Origin: Cylicocyclus nassatus
Lineage: Eukaryota; Nematoda; Chromadorea; Rhabditida; Strongylidae
Assembly (NCBI GenBank): GCA_958299035.1
Contig: CATQJL010000001.1
Span: 9,151,817-9,215,816 of the forward strand
DNA: 64,000 bases
Direction: 5' to 3'
A model generated the notes under the pieces. It was not told the origin of the DNA and ran no database searches. It saw nothing but the letters and a program-made list of their open reading frames with translations. Of this stretch, positions 10,969-22,090 are shown one piece after another. The position numbers and the translations under genes are program-made. Numbering within the stretch: position 1 is the first letter of the stretch; each line of letters opens with the position of its first letter.

Positions 10969-13900
10969 TTACATCGCTTCAATGTCAAAGTGGCTATGAT
11001 TGAACGCTGAAAGTCTTTGGACCTTCAACTTTTTCGAAGAAACTGTCTGAGAACCGGTCTTGGATTTAGGAATCTGACGTTTTTCTGAGGTATTAGAACG
11101 AGGATTTGGTGTCAGTCTCGGCTTTTCCATTCCCGCATTTATTTTCGATAACTGGGGAGATCGCATTCTGTAGAGCAGATCGTCGTAAGTGCGGATTTCA
11201 TCTGGTGTGAGGTGATGTATTGTGATTAGCTCGGGTGCAATCCAGTCATGTCCCTGAGTAGAAAAATTTAGCATTCATTCAAGATTTGAGTTGCGTTCTT
11301 CGATGTTGTAAAATGTTTGTGATAGTCATTATAAAAAAAACAAATTCAGTAATTTAATATATCCAGAATATTTTGCTTTTGGATGAAAAGTACACTACTA
11401 CATTTTATTATGCACTAACTGGCATACCGCTGCGCCCTTCTGTCCGTACACTAAGACAACAAAGGTCACCCTTCCCTATTTTTGTGCAACATTTCTTTGT
11501 TCCTGTTTCCTTTTTCCGCTAGTTCTCCGCTCCCATCATGTTTTGATCACTATGCTCACTTATTTCCCTGCATCAACTCCCAAATTCTCAGACCAAACTT
11601 TGCAAAATTTTATAAAACGATAAAGTTATTCCGTGAGATAGAAATTAATGTTGTAATCGTAATCAGCATGCTCATGCTCATTTACTGCCTGTGCCAACTT
11701 ACAGCCCAAACTCAAACTTTGCAAAAAGTCAGTGCAATCGGTATCGTCGATAAGGGAACGGCCATAAGTTGCCGGCAACGATTGCCGAGGTTGCCGAGGT
11801 TGCTGGGATTGCTGAGGTTGACGGCGTTGCCGGTCGTTGCACTCATGATAGCCTCCACGTTCCGCGCGCTCTCTAAGCAGTCTCAGACCCCGGCAACGCC
11901 GGCAGCGCCGGCAACCTCGGCAACCCCAGCAACCTCGGCAACCGTTGCCGGCAACCTATGGCCATTCCCTAGCGAAAATGGATGACATCCGGCCCGTTCC
12001 GAAGTGCATGTGCGCAAAGCATGGTCTGGATCGGTTCACTTGGAGGAATTTTCTATTTGGACCTACGTATAGATAGACTATACACGAACATGGACAGACA
12101 TACATACATACAAACGACATTCACTATATATAGGAACATAAGACGCAGTAGTCGTTGTTTGTCTGCCTTCTAGACCTAAGCTTCTTGGACATGTCAGAAT
12201 TTTGATAAAGCATATAGACGATTCAGCGCCCACAAGGCTAACTGGACAGTACGTGTTTGGAAGAGGTAACAACAGTAAGAGAGCTGAGACCGCACTTAAT
12301 CCGAGTAATGCCCGCGGGGGGCCCTACCTATCTCAGCTTACGCTAACTCACAAGCAGGGACACGGCTGAGATAGAAAAATAATTCGAACCGGTGTCCTTT
12401 GATTCAACGAGATTGGCGGTGGAAGGCGGCCGCTCGCGACACAGTCTGCTTCCCTCGCGAATGTGCTCTCTGATCATTCTCTGGCCTAGGTCATGAAGCC
12501 CCGCCTTTCAGCCGCCAACCCAGTTGAATTAATGGTTAACTACAACAACTCTTAAAAACTGAGGGCAAATGAAAGTTATTTTCAGAAGAGCGCGTAAATA
12601 AATAAAGTATTTTTGGAATGACTAAGCACACACTATGTGTCACATGGTCCATGGGGAATCACATTAGAAGAGAATGCCAAACACGTCCCACAGCATACAG
12701 TCTGCCCCAGTCGGGATCAGGCCAAATCGACGGCTGAATTTGCGCGCTCGCAGCGCTAGAATTTGCGCTGCATTCGCAGAGAGCGAAAAGATTAAGAAGA
12801 GAGCAGAATGACCACCGATGCATTCCTTCTTTCTCTTTTTTTCTGCTAAGATAGGCTTATTTGATTCTTTTTTGCTATTATCTTAGGCCATTATTTACAT
12901 GATGAAGGTAGAAAGGTGTTTGTTATAGGAATGCATGGAATATTGCCCGCCCCGTAAAGGCAGGAAAATCTGCAATCTACAAATTCAAATCTGCATACGT
13001 TTACTATGAACTCCAAGACCGTCCGAATCATCAAAATAAGAGAGCTTACATTGATCTGTCTATAATAGTGCCATTCATCCGTTATCTTTCCATGAAACAT
13101 GTCATCAGGGCGATATGTGTGGAAACGTTGTTGTCCACGTTCGTTTCTTGTGTCATGTGGATAAATCTCCATATTTTGTAAACACCTGAAATCAAGGTAT
13201 AATCATCAAAAAATAGTGATGTAAACATACATTCCCATGCCAACATCTTCAGAGTAATCGAACGGACAAGCCTTGCGATCATCGTAACCTCGTTGCAGTA
13301 GCAGCTTCACAGCTGCACGACTGAGTACGTATCCTGCCCCACCGCCATTGTATCCTCGTGCCTGAATTTCTTCGAGATTTGGATAACAGTGGGTGGTAGT
13401 TACTTGTTACTATCGTTTCAACAAGTTTGAACATTCTACATTAACTCAAAACAAAAAAATCGGAAGTTAAGTGGTTTATAGAAGGGTACTGTTGCCGATT
13501 GAACCCTGCTGCTGCTGCTTCTTAAAAGTCGCTTTCAAATTAGTATGCCTCGAGGCGCTTTATGCCACATTGGCCCCTACTGTATTCGCAATCTGCTTTT
13601 CTGCTAGCACGTGCTTGAGTTGAGGCTGTACAAAGCCACTCGTAGCAGTGAACGGTTTGGGTTGAAGAAGACCGATAAGGAGAGAAAGTCGTACCAAGCC
13701 GTGAAACTCCCTGCGGCCTGTGGTTGCCCTGATGCGAAATCCTCAAATATGCTAAATTGTGAAGATAGTCAAATTTATAGCTGTTTACTTAACTTAACTC
13801 GCGCTGAATATCGCAACACGAAATATTCCGCAACCACACAGGGTAAGACAATTGTATGATACTGTGTCACAGCTTACAAGAAGAGGGAATAGTAGGCTGC

Positions 13901-16900
13901 GCGCATAGTAGCTGAAGCCGAAAATTTCGCACTTATGCACCATCAATAAACTAATGAAATATCTGGTTTAACAACGTGCGAATGGGGCGAGTGGCGTAGT
14001 GTATGAGGCGCAGCTATGACCAAGGTTTGATCGCGCTTCTAGACAAACCACACCTTTTACCCTCCGGAGATGGTAGACTGGTATAATGGTAGACTGGTAC
14101 AATGTACATCGGGAAGGATAGCCGGGTTGAGGTGTAATCGGCCGATCAAAGCAAGTCATTGCAGAATTCACGCGCATTCAATTGCCTCTTCGATTACGAA
14201 GTAGTTTGCAGGGTAGCATTGGATGCATCATAAGACGCCCATTTCAAATCTCTCTTCTACGACTGCTGAAAGCTTCTGGCAATGAGCAATTTTATTGCAA
14301 GGCACTGTACATATGACTTGTAGCATTAGAAACATAAATGACCATCTAATTGACATCTAGGCATAGGCCCTACAAAGTAACCTAGCTGCATGTTTGTCCC
14401 AGCATTAAGCAGAACGTGGATCTGTATATCCACATCTGCATTTTGTACACCTATCTTTCTTTCTAGATATGGTTACATACCGCCTAGCTAGAAAGGCGCA
14501 GCAGATAAGAAATTCAGAATAGGAGCAGTGTTTTACGTTGCACCTTTTTTCTTGATTTTTTGCCATCTGAAAAATGTAGTAAGTATATGTGTAGATACCT
14601 GATGGAAGAGTATGTGTTGAGCGAGTGGGAGATTTGCAGAGTTGTTTTGAATTGAGATAAGATTGTCTTTGTTGTTTCGGAATTTCGGAATTTTTTTTGG
14701 CTTGAGCTCGATGCTGATGAAGCCCAGTGCAAATAGCTGAGCGCCATCTCGTAGAGCTTACTTTAGTCCAAAGGACGGTATTATGCCTCGCAACCTATTA
14801 GAAATACAAGACTCGACTTATGTCGGTGAAAATTCAGATGTCAAAAAACTTTTGACATTATTTTCAGTTCCTTTTCATTGTGTGAAATGGACCGCTAAGC
14901 ACATTGAGGACCGCCAATGAAACTTATATGGCGCATAATTGTGTATGTTCTAACCGAAACTATCGAGTTGATTTGAGGTTGACAGCAATCTCGGTCATGA
15001 CACTCGCGATCAGGAACAATTGTCAGCAAAATGTGTTCTAGGCTTTCTTTGAGGCTTGCTTTGGGCTTGCTCCAAATGGGACTTATTGACAATAATTAAG
15101 CTAGGCGATGGAGTGGAAAACAAGAATGGTTCAAGGTTAGCGTTAAGTACTTCAAGAACTTGCAGAATGTAATTCTCGCTAAAAAACAGAGGAGGTTTCA
15201 AAAAAACACATACTGCATTAGTTATCAAGCTATACTTTCTATAAAAACAGAATGACAATGCATTGTGCACGTTTAGGGAGCCAAATGCATCAACTTCCAG
15301 AGGTCGCTATGTACTTCACACACTCATGAAGCTCCTCAATAGTGTCTTAAGTGCACAAGCTTCGCACTAAGTTTTTTGCGTGCTAAACCTCAGCAAAAAA
15401 TCTTTTCAGGGTAGTATAAAAACGCAGATTGAGGTGTGGCAGACACAGCAACCGCAATTGCCATGAATTCCCTGTACGCTCTATCGGCTGTTTTTCTCGC
15501 TATTTCTCAAGTGTAAGTTAACAAAAATATCAAACATGCAGCGCTGGTCCTCGCAATGCCTTTGAACACTTTGCAAACGGTTTGATCCCCATTTCCATTT
15601 CAGATCCCAGGCCTACTTCCCATATGCTGCCTACTTCCCATATGCTGGAGGCACGTTATCTTTATCTGAGACCCACTGCCAAGCTTGATGCCAAACTTAC
15701 TTCCTGTTACTTTAGACTACCCCGGTTTTGGCTATTACGGCTTAGGTCACCCATATCATCCATATGCCGCATTTGCGTACGGTGCTTATGGTGGATTCCC
15801 TCCTTATGGATATCATGGATATCCATACGGATTGGTGAGTGTTAAAGATTTTACTAGAAGCTTCTTGATAAATGTGTTGCAGCACGGCTTCTATCCACGA
15901 TCAGCAGTACGTAATGTAGCCAGAACTTTTCACAGAAGTGAGTCAGCCTTTTATTACTTATTAGCCTAGTTGTTCATTGAAAATTTGCAGTTGATGGACA
16001 TCTCTCTGACACCAGCATGCTGTCACCGCTTGCCAAAAACAAGAAAAACTGAAAGCGATCAAGCATCAGTGATTAAAAACGCTCACATCAAATAATGCTT
16101 TACATACTGTATGTTGACTACCTACTATCTTTGTCAGCTCAAGCTCTGTTCCGCATGTGCTTTTCAAAGTTATAAAAATTTCGTAACCAAATCTTTGTGT
16201 TTACTTTTTTTTACAGAGAAGTTGATCGATTCCATTGCTGTGGATTGATCTGGTAAACGATGAGTATTAAAAAAAATACTCCCTTTTGTATACACGCATA
16301 GGTAGCACCTACTCAAATGCTGTCCAAGAGTAAGTTAGAGACAGTATCCAAATCTGAATTTCAGCTTTTTTGCAGGTTATCCGCGCGAATCTCTATCATG
16401 CAAATTGCTTACAAACGCTGAGCTTTTGTTTGCATGTCAAATTCATAATATTACTTTATTGAATCGGCCCACGTTAGCCGACCCAGTAATTATCATCCGG
16501 CCTTAGTTTACGGCTCAAATACAGGGTGTTCCAAAAAATGTGCTTACTATTGATTGGTAATTTTCTTGCGATGTCTTTCATAAGGACAGGTAACATTTTA
16601 TAGAGCTGGCCTCAACTTAGATTTACATCGAACAAATTACCGTTGTCTCTTCATTAGTATAGGATTATGATAGGAACTTTGAGGAAGGTTTTGCGTCCTT
16701 AGAGGTCATATTTCATCTCAAAAAAAGAAGAATCAAAAAAGTTGAATACTTTTACAACTAAATTAATCAGAGTCGCTGATTTCGATTATGAAAATTGCAC
16801 TTTGCTGCAAAGCTTTTCTCGTAAGTTATGCCAGACAAACAGTAACAACCGAATTCCGATGTTCGTTGAAATTTTGGCTGCGCCTTTTACAAAGCCGTTT

Positions 16901-19900
16901 TTTGGGATGCTCTGTACACTGTGCCTGATAGACCTAATTTTTGTCCATGCTTTTCACATAGGATGCTTTAGGGTTCCTTCATACTGCGCCGCAGGACGCG
17001 GCATGCGCCGCTGAAGTCGCAGTGAAAATATACGCACACGTCAGCACAGCTTCTCCGGTTAATGATGTACATCTGTATTTTCTGCACGTTCGTGTTCAAA
17101 GGTTGCTTCACAGCAAGCGAGCTTATATTTTCACTGCGACTGCAGCGGCGCACGCCGCAGGATGCGGCGTACTGCTGCGTGCTGCCGCGCCCTGCGGCGT
17201 GGCATGAAGGAACCATCAGCGATCCGTTTCCTCGACTTGATATGCACATTGGAATAGGCAGTGTTTTGTGAGACACCATAAATTCAGAAATCGGGAAACA
17301 AAGATATACAGGGTGTCCCAAAAGTAAGTACACACTTTTCAATCGTCATTAACTCTCTTCCCAATGGGTCTTTTTATGCCAGTCAGGCACCGTTTTGTAA
17401 AGGAGGCTTCAACTTAGATTCACAGTATTGAGAGAGTCACTTACGCTCTTCGTTACTGTAGGATTACGGTAAGAACTTCCAGCATGTGGAAACCATTGTA
17501 ACATACATCTAAAAGAATTTTATTTCAAGAAATCTGAAAATTCGTGTACTAGGGTCTTCGCGCACGCTGATTCCAATACATAACTTTTTACGAGTGTTTT
17601 CAGCTTTCTTGACGATGAAATCACATTTCTGACAAATACTGAGAATTCAGTTATTACGGTTTACTCGGCATAATTTTGGAAAGAAACATTATTATAGTAA
17701 AGTGGAAATTTCATATTCGAAATCCGAAGCTCCCATCACCATAGTATAAGAGTTTTTGGCTTGTTTGGTTTTGTTGCGAGGCAGAATATGGCTTCCAATG
17801 GCCTAAAATCCTTATCGAAGTTCCTACAGTAATCTTACAGTAATGAAGAGCGATCGTTGATTCATTTAACACTGCAAATCAAAGTTGAAGCCTCCTCTAC
17901 AAAACGTTGCTTGACTGGCATAAAAAGACCCATTGGGAAGAGAGATATTGACGATTGAAAAGTGTGTACTTACTTTTGGGACACCCTGTATTTAGGCGTT
18001 TTCAAACTCTCGCCAAACAATGGTCATCAACAGCTGATGATATCACTAAACGCGCAATGATACCCATGTAAAACTTTATTTTTAGGAAAATCATCCAACT
18101 ATGCCTCAAAAACTGAATGTTGTTGATTATGGTGGAAAGGTGGTTAGTTTTTTTAGAAGCGCAATTAATATACAACACGTTTTTGCCAAATCAAAAGTAG
18201 CGCACGACTTTTTGGCACATTCTTATTAGCTTCTCAATTTCAATTTTTGAGCGACAGCGCGCAGGCTCCCAAAAAAGTCATAGCGCTCAAACTACCTACT
18301 GCAATCGAGACATACACCATACATGAGGTTTGCTAGAGAGCGGAGCAATTGATAATATGATAGAAGTACGTTGGGGACTGAAGTACCTTCCATCAAATAA
18401 TGCAGGACAGTTTTGACGACGTTTGCCATAGGAAGCCATGTTTCGTCATGCAGAAAAACTTACTGAATCTGTCTTTTAGGCTTTCTCTGCGGGATCTTGC
18501 TCAGACGTTGCAGTTGGCTTGCATACGATATGGTCGACCTTCTTCTTCTTGTTGTTCGGCAATTTTCAGTGCAGGACGTCCTGCCCATCCCCGAAAAGTC
18601 TTGTTCAGGGACACCCTGCTCAGCCCCTGTTCTTTTGCAGCAACTTTTTGCTTCCTTTTTTGTCTCATATTGATGTACGGGTGCCGTGTTCCATAATCGA
18701 CAAAAAATTTATGCAAAACGCTTCTTTTTATAAGGAAAAATGAAATTGCCGAAAAAATGCAGAAATTGCTCCTATCTGCCTTTCATTATTTCCACCTCTG
18801 GAAGCTATGAGATCCGAGTGAATCAGTTTCCACCGGAATCAGTAGACTTTTAAGAGCACAACCAGCCCTCACAGGTGAAATACGCAACTTGCCGCAGATC
18901 AACCGCATCTCAAAGATATATGGACGAGAATGAAAACGCTACGAACTTATGGAACGACCTAATAGAAAGCTTGCTCGTGTCAACTGCCACTTCCATCGCC
19001 TGTCTCATTCAAAACGATCTTTTTTTGAGTCTTTTTGGGCACTCGCTATTCTGATTTTGTCCGCTTTGTCTCAAATCACGCTAGTTCTTTGTGGCTTCGC
19101 CCTTTAACTTCTGTGATATAACTTATCCTTTGCACCACGTGCATTATCTAATATCTTCCTTATTATAGGCGTTGTATTTCGTTGCGAAACAGATTATTCA
19201 GGACACTATGTCCGCGCTGTACGAGATGCTCCTGTTTTGCCTACTTGACCTAAAGTCGTTGGCGTACATCGCTAATGGAGACGGCACAGTTGGTACCCAT
19301 AATGTCTCTATGTCTCTTCCTTGGCCGATATACGATTTTTTTTCTAATATCTGTTTTTTTTCTTTAGCTCTCTTACATGTACTTGACTCCCACAAATCAG
19401 ATGCCGTTTCGACATATCCCATCCATTTATTGTTGATTTATAAGTAAACTCTGATGTTAGGCACTAAGTGATGTAGACTCACCGTGCAACTCCTATAACA
19501 TCTTGAAAACAGTTCTAAGTGAAAGTGCGAAAGAGAATTTTATATCAACATTGCATTGAAACCCAAATTCTAATGTATATCGTTGTGTGTGTATGTGTGT
19601 GTGTATATACATGTTGTGTGTGTATGTGTGTGCGCGCCTGTACGTATGTTCCGAGTAAAAAATCTTATTTTTGAACCGATCCGGACCAAACTTGGCACAC
19701 ATACATTTGGGTGGGGCGGGTGTCATAGGCAACTTTTCATCATCGATCGATATCGAACTTTATCGATTTCTATCGATATTTTTGCAAAGTTTGACCTACG
19801 GGACTGGGAGGGGCACAAGAGGATAATTTAGCATGCTGATTACTAACATATTGTGAATAGGGAATTGGGATGTAGAAGTTGGCACACGTAAAGGTTGCTC

Positions 19901-21708
19901 AGGATAAGGATGGAACTTTTATCATAGTGTTTTGACAGGCCCGTGCGGAGCTGGGTAAGCCAGCGTTGCTTTATACTTGAGGCGAGTATGACGGTGCTCC
20001 AGAGCTAAGTTCTTCTTGTCTTGCTCCCTGCAGAGTTCCAGTCTCAGCAAATTGCTCATAGAGACTTCCACGCTTAGCACCAATGTGCTAAAAAGTGCTT
20101 ATTCAAGTTTGATGGGTGGAGCGGGGGGGGGGGTGGAGGGAGTCGATAACAGTCGCGCAGCAGTGAAAGCAGGTGTACAAATGAGATGGTACCGTATCAA
20201 ACTAATTCTGGGTGCAAAAAGTTCTTGCTGTATGTCAGCATACTGCGTCGTCAAAAAGAGAATACAACCGTCTAGTAAAAAAATTGAAGCCTGTAGATAA
20301 ACATTACAAAACAAACATACGAGGTACGGTTTGAGGGTGTATCCTAAATAGTATGGTTCGGATGGATCTAGTGTGGCAAGATATTCATACATGTGCTCCA
20401 TTATGACGTAAGTATCGTCGTCTGCCTGAAAAGTTGATGCATGATTTCAGTTAAATACTGGTGGCCTAACCAGCTAATCAGATCAGTAATCATAGGTTTT
20501 TTTGCAACTTGATTTACTTTTTGACGACATGAGATGATCACCGGAACTTATGGCCAGTAAGCGGTCTTAAAGAGTTTCGGGAAGCGAAGACATCAGAGAG
20601 TCTTGCAAGCCACAACTAGGCAGAAAGTTCTTCTATAAAAGCATATTCAGTGTTGGATCAAGAAAGGAGCGAGTTTTGTATGAACCTGACGGACTAGTCG
20701 GAACAACTTCATTAACCTATGTATCTAGTCAAATCAAAAAATGTCTTCTTCTTTTCACAACAAGCACAGAACATTTGTAATTTTGCGCCATCTGCAAGGC
20801 AGTTCAAGTATGACATATGTGTGACATATGATTCAAAAAATTGCTTTAGTCTCACAATCTACAAACATGAGAAGTCCAAAGGGACCATTATTATCCATCA
20901 GACTGAAGCGATAAACTAAGTGTTTATTCAAGCATTCTGCAACTTATAGCTTGATGGGTCAGTCCAAATATGCCAAACATAAACATTTTGCAACTTTCTA
21001 ATCTGATGCATTTGAGGTAAAGCGAGGAATACTAAAGTGCGATAGCGCTGAAAATACTTTTCACTCTGCTTCATTCACAAGGAGGGTTGAAATCTTAGAA
21101 AAAATAGAAAACATAAGGCCCACCTACTTGACCGGCAAAAAAGCACCAACTACTCGTAAAAGTTTGACTAAAACCTATTTAATTTTTAGAGGCAGCTACG
21201 TAATTGACATTTTTGTACACTTATCACCACAAAATTTTCTACTCACTTCTAACGCTGTTATAAAATGTTTCCCTAAGGCAAAATCAGAAGCAACTCACCT
21301 TAAAGTACCAATCGAATTGATCCGAAACATTGTTATAGGCGTAATGAAATGCGAGAAGAACTTTGTAGAAGAGATATTCGTACGTATCTGGCAACTTTGA
21401 CAGAATTGTACTGTGCGGTATGCTCGGATCCATCTTCTCACTTGTGAAAAATTGGCCACTATCGCAACGAGGCAACCACGTTTCATTTACAGCTAGTACC
21501 TAAATAACCTAGAAATGTCGGATACTCCATATTATTTTAAGTTTACCACTGTTAAATATGAATTGAACTTTATGAAAAATATGAAAACCTCACTCGATCA
21601 TTGTGATATCTAGGTGTAGTAATAACAAAACAAAACAGTCTGCCTTTCTTTGGTAAATGCAAAGCTGCATCCGACATGTAGACGTCATCCAAGGTAAAAT
21701 TCATATCC
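10969..21708 (-). CDS. Core-1 beta-1,3-galactosyltransferase-like (GT31) gene, N-terminus not found
   Basis: Family members use UDP-galactose to make the core-1 O-glycan in the Golgi. Minus-strand exons, in order: 21708-21594, 21499-21299, 20425-20321, 13361-13231, 13185-13050 and 11253-10969. All five junctions are in phase and give about 324 residues. Family landmarks in order are LFCFVITTPRYHNDR (human LLCWVMTQP region), NETWLPRCDS, KADDDTYVIMEHMYEYL with the metal-binding DDD, YYLGYTLKPYL, GYNGGGAGYVLSRAA, SEDVGMGMCL, then DTRNERGQQRFHTYRPDD and ITIHHLTPDEIRTYDDLLYR. The usual CC before the last block is absent (GHDWIAPEL instead), so it is a diverged paralogue or has changed disulfides. 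The C-terminus is a long Ser/Lys-rich tail. The first exon seen starts mid-codon, so the membrane anchor exon lies upstream, perhaps in or beyond the N gap. The 6.96-kb fourth intron contains a nested gene and transposons. Gene symbol withheld because related paralogues cannot be told apart. Confidence 0.85.
11482..12132 (-). mobile_element. Degenerate Helitron copy, split by a foldback insertion
   Basis: Within the last intron of the glycosyltransferase gene. Read on the minus strand, the sequence starts near 12132 with CTATATATAGTGAATGTCG, passes a TGTA/TGTC tract and GAACCGATCCAGACCATGCT (relative of the family's GATCCGGACCAAACTTGGCA), and is interrupted at 11969. It resumes at 11753 with family body sequence (TTTTTGCAAAGTTTGAG, GAGCATGCTGATTACGA). 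The 3' end is not clear. Confidence 0.6.
11754..11969. mobile_element. Foldback element built from GGTTGCCG motifs
   Basis: A 216-bp inverted repeat. The left end is GGGAACGGCCATAAGTTGCC; the right end is GGCAACCTATGGCCATTCCC, its near-complement. Both arms reiterate TTGCCGAGG or CGGCAACC units. It sits inside the degenerate Helitron copy, flanked by TAA on the left and TAG on the right, which could be a decayed 3-bp duplication. No ORF of interest. Confidence 0.7.
12170..12690. other. Intronic sequence with GC-rich patch
   Basis: Part of the last intron of the glycosyltransferase gene. It contains a GC-rich patch (about 12310-12500, with GCCCGCGGGGGGCCC and CTATCTCAGC / GCTGAGATAG in inverted orientation at about 12329-12376). 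No exon recognised. Confidence 0.4.
12696..12812. repeat. Dispersed repeat, copy 1
   Basis: About 115 bp starting ACAGTCTGCCCCAGTCGGGA and containing GGCTGAATTTGCGCGCTCGC closely matches 28771-28890 in the same orientation. Both copies end in CAGAGAGCGAA(A/G)AGATT and a purine-rich stretch. It is too short to classify. Confidence 0.65.
13978..14180 (+). mobile_element. Possible tRNA-derived SINE or tRNA-like repeat
   Basis: GAGTGGCGTAGTGTATGAGG resembles a pol III A box (TRGYNNARNGG type), and AAGGTTTGATCGC about 40 nt downstream resembles a B box (GGTTCGANNCC). After this comes a duplicated ATGGTAGACTGGTA(T/C)AATG (about 14069-14105). There is no second copy in the window to confirm a SINE, and no cloverleaf can be folded convincingly by eye. 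Confidence 0.3.
15399..15422 (+). promoter_or_regulatory. TATA-like box and possible trans-splice acceptor
   Basis: AATCTTTTCAG ends at about 15409 and TATAAAAA lies at 15415-15422, about 41 nt before the ATG of the nested peptide gene. Either the TATA box drives a short-leader transcript, or the CAG is a spliced-leader acceptor. The two readings are alternatives. Confidence 0.4.
15463..16052 (+). CDS. Secreted Tyr/Gly/Pro-rich peptide, nested antisense gene
   Basis: Five exons (15463-15512, 15604-15650, 15716-15834, 15883-15937 and 15991-16052) give 110 residues. Residues 1-16 (MNSLYALSAVFLAISQ) are a short signal peptide. The middle is low-complexity, with two AYFPYA repeats, then YPGFGYYGLGHPYHPYAAF and GAYGGFPPYGYHGYPYG, followed by a basic, hydrophilic tail ending KNKKN. 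Such composition is typical of nematode secreted Gly/Tyr-rich peptides, including cuticle-associated and antimicrobial ones; the role here is not known. Introns 1, 3 and 4 are GT-AG. Intron 2 keeps the reading frame and composition only if its donor is GGAG|GCACGT (15651), making a 65-nt GC-AG intron. The alternative is a frameshift or sequencing error. The whole gene lies on the opposite strand inside the large intron of the GT31-like gene, so separate transcription is expected. Confidence 0.7.
16522..17278. mobile_element. Tc1/mariner-type MITE (CAGGGTGT family), with nested foldback
   Basis: It starts CAGGGTGTTCCAAAAAATGT after TA and ends TTTTGTGAGACACCA before TA. The body shares ATTATGAAAATTGCACTTTG with the copies at 49993 and 60638. 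It is interrupted by the GC-rich foldback at 16972-17214. The right end is degenerate, so that boundary is less sure. Confidence 0.6.
16972..17214. mobile_element. GC-rich foldback with GCCGCAGG motifs
   Basis: Terminal repeats are GGGTTCCTTCATACTGCGCC on the left and CGGCGTGGCATGAAGGAACC on the right. Both arms are loaded with GCCGCAGG, CGCGGC and CGCCGC units, and the inner arms match as GTCGCAGTGAAAATATA / TATATTTTCACTGCGAC. The GC content contrasts sharply with the flanks. Inserted in a mariner-type MITE. Confidence 0.7.
17309..17988. mobile_element. Tc1/mariner-type MITE (CAGGGTGT family)
   Basis: 680 bp between TA dinucleotides. Both ends read CAGGGTGTCCCAAAAGTAAG inward, and matching arms continue through ACACACTTTTCAATCGTC, CTCTCTTCCCAATGGG and GCCAGTCA. 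No transposase ORF. It lies 30 bp from the preceding family member and in the opposite orientation. Confidence 0.85.
19583..19990 (+). mobile_element. Helitron-family fragment with GT-rich head
   Basis: A (TG)n/TATG tract (about 19583-19645) leads into ATGTTCCGAGTAAAAAATC, then ACCGATCCGGACCAAACTTG and the ATCGAT runs. Near 19948-19976 comes GTGCGGAGCTGGGTAAGCC, which matches the family's 3' hairpin, but the terminal GCTAG is lost (CCAGCGTT). Only one TATCGAT unit is kept. Confidence 0.7.
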
Positions 21709-21719
21709 CTGAAAAGCAC

Positions 21720-22090
21720 TTATTCTCATTCATGCAAAATTACAAGAGAGATGTGCGGTGTGCAAGACAGGACAATGATGGTACACAGCTTGAAAGTTTA
21801 TTGAAACTACGGAAAAATGAAAGAAACAAAGCTAGTTAGAGTTCTATATGTGGAAAAAGAGAAGTTGTGCTGTAGAATAAACTCGAAGATGTTAGATGCT
21901 CATGCAGACCGACATTTTAATTGCATGCAATATTTGAAATTGTAAAATATTTTAGACGGTGCGAATTATCGTTACATTGTTATGTTGATTAGAAGAAGCA
22001 CTGCTTTTTTGCCTTTGCATGCATGTGTGCCGTACGCACGTTGGTCCGATAAAGCATTAGAAATTTAGGTGAATATAATCCGGATACTAA
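21720..22090. other. Region upstream of first recognised GT31 exon
   Basis: The missing N-terminal exon could lie here or further right on the minus strand. I found no exon with a membrane anchor that ends with two spare bases, as the phase of the next exon requires. Confidence 0.35.

Larger units (their letters stand above)
13362..20320 (-). other. 6.96-kb intron of the GT31-like gene
   Basis: Bounded by a CTC|GTATGT donor (20321/20320) and a GAAATTCAG acceptor (13362). It contains a possible SINE (about 14.0 kb), a complete opposite-strand gene (15463-16052), two adjacent mariner-type MITEs (16522-17278 and 17309-17988) and a Helitron fragment (about 19.6-20.0 kb). Between 18000 and 19500 I see no exon I can support. 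Confidence 0.7.

Noticed and set aside
11482..11985. 167-codon frame rich in Ala/Thr/Leu
   Set aside because: Its second half is translation of the GGTTGCCG foldback and the first half is Helitron-derived; it lies in an intron of the GT31-like gene.
18501..18716. Minus-strand frame with QKRKQKVAAKEQG as a transposase HTH
   Set aside because: Basic composition only; no DDE/DDD motif or terminal repeats of a matching element around it.
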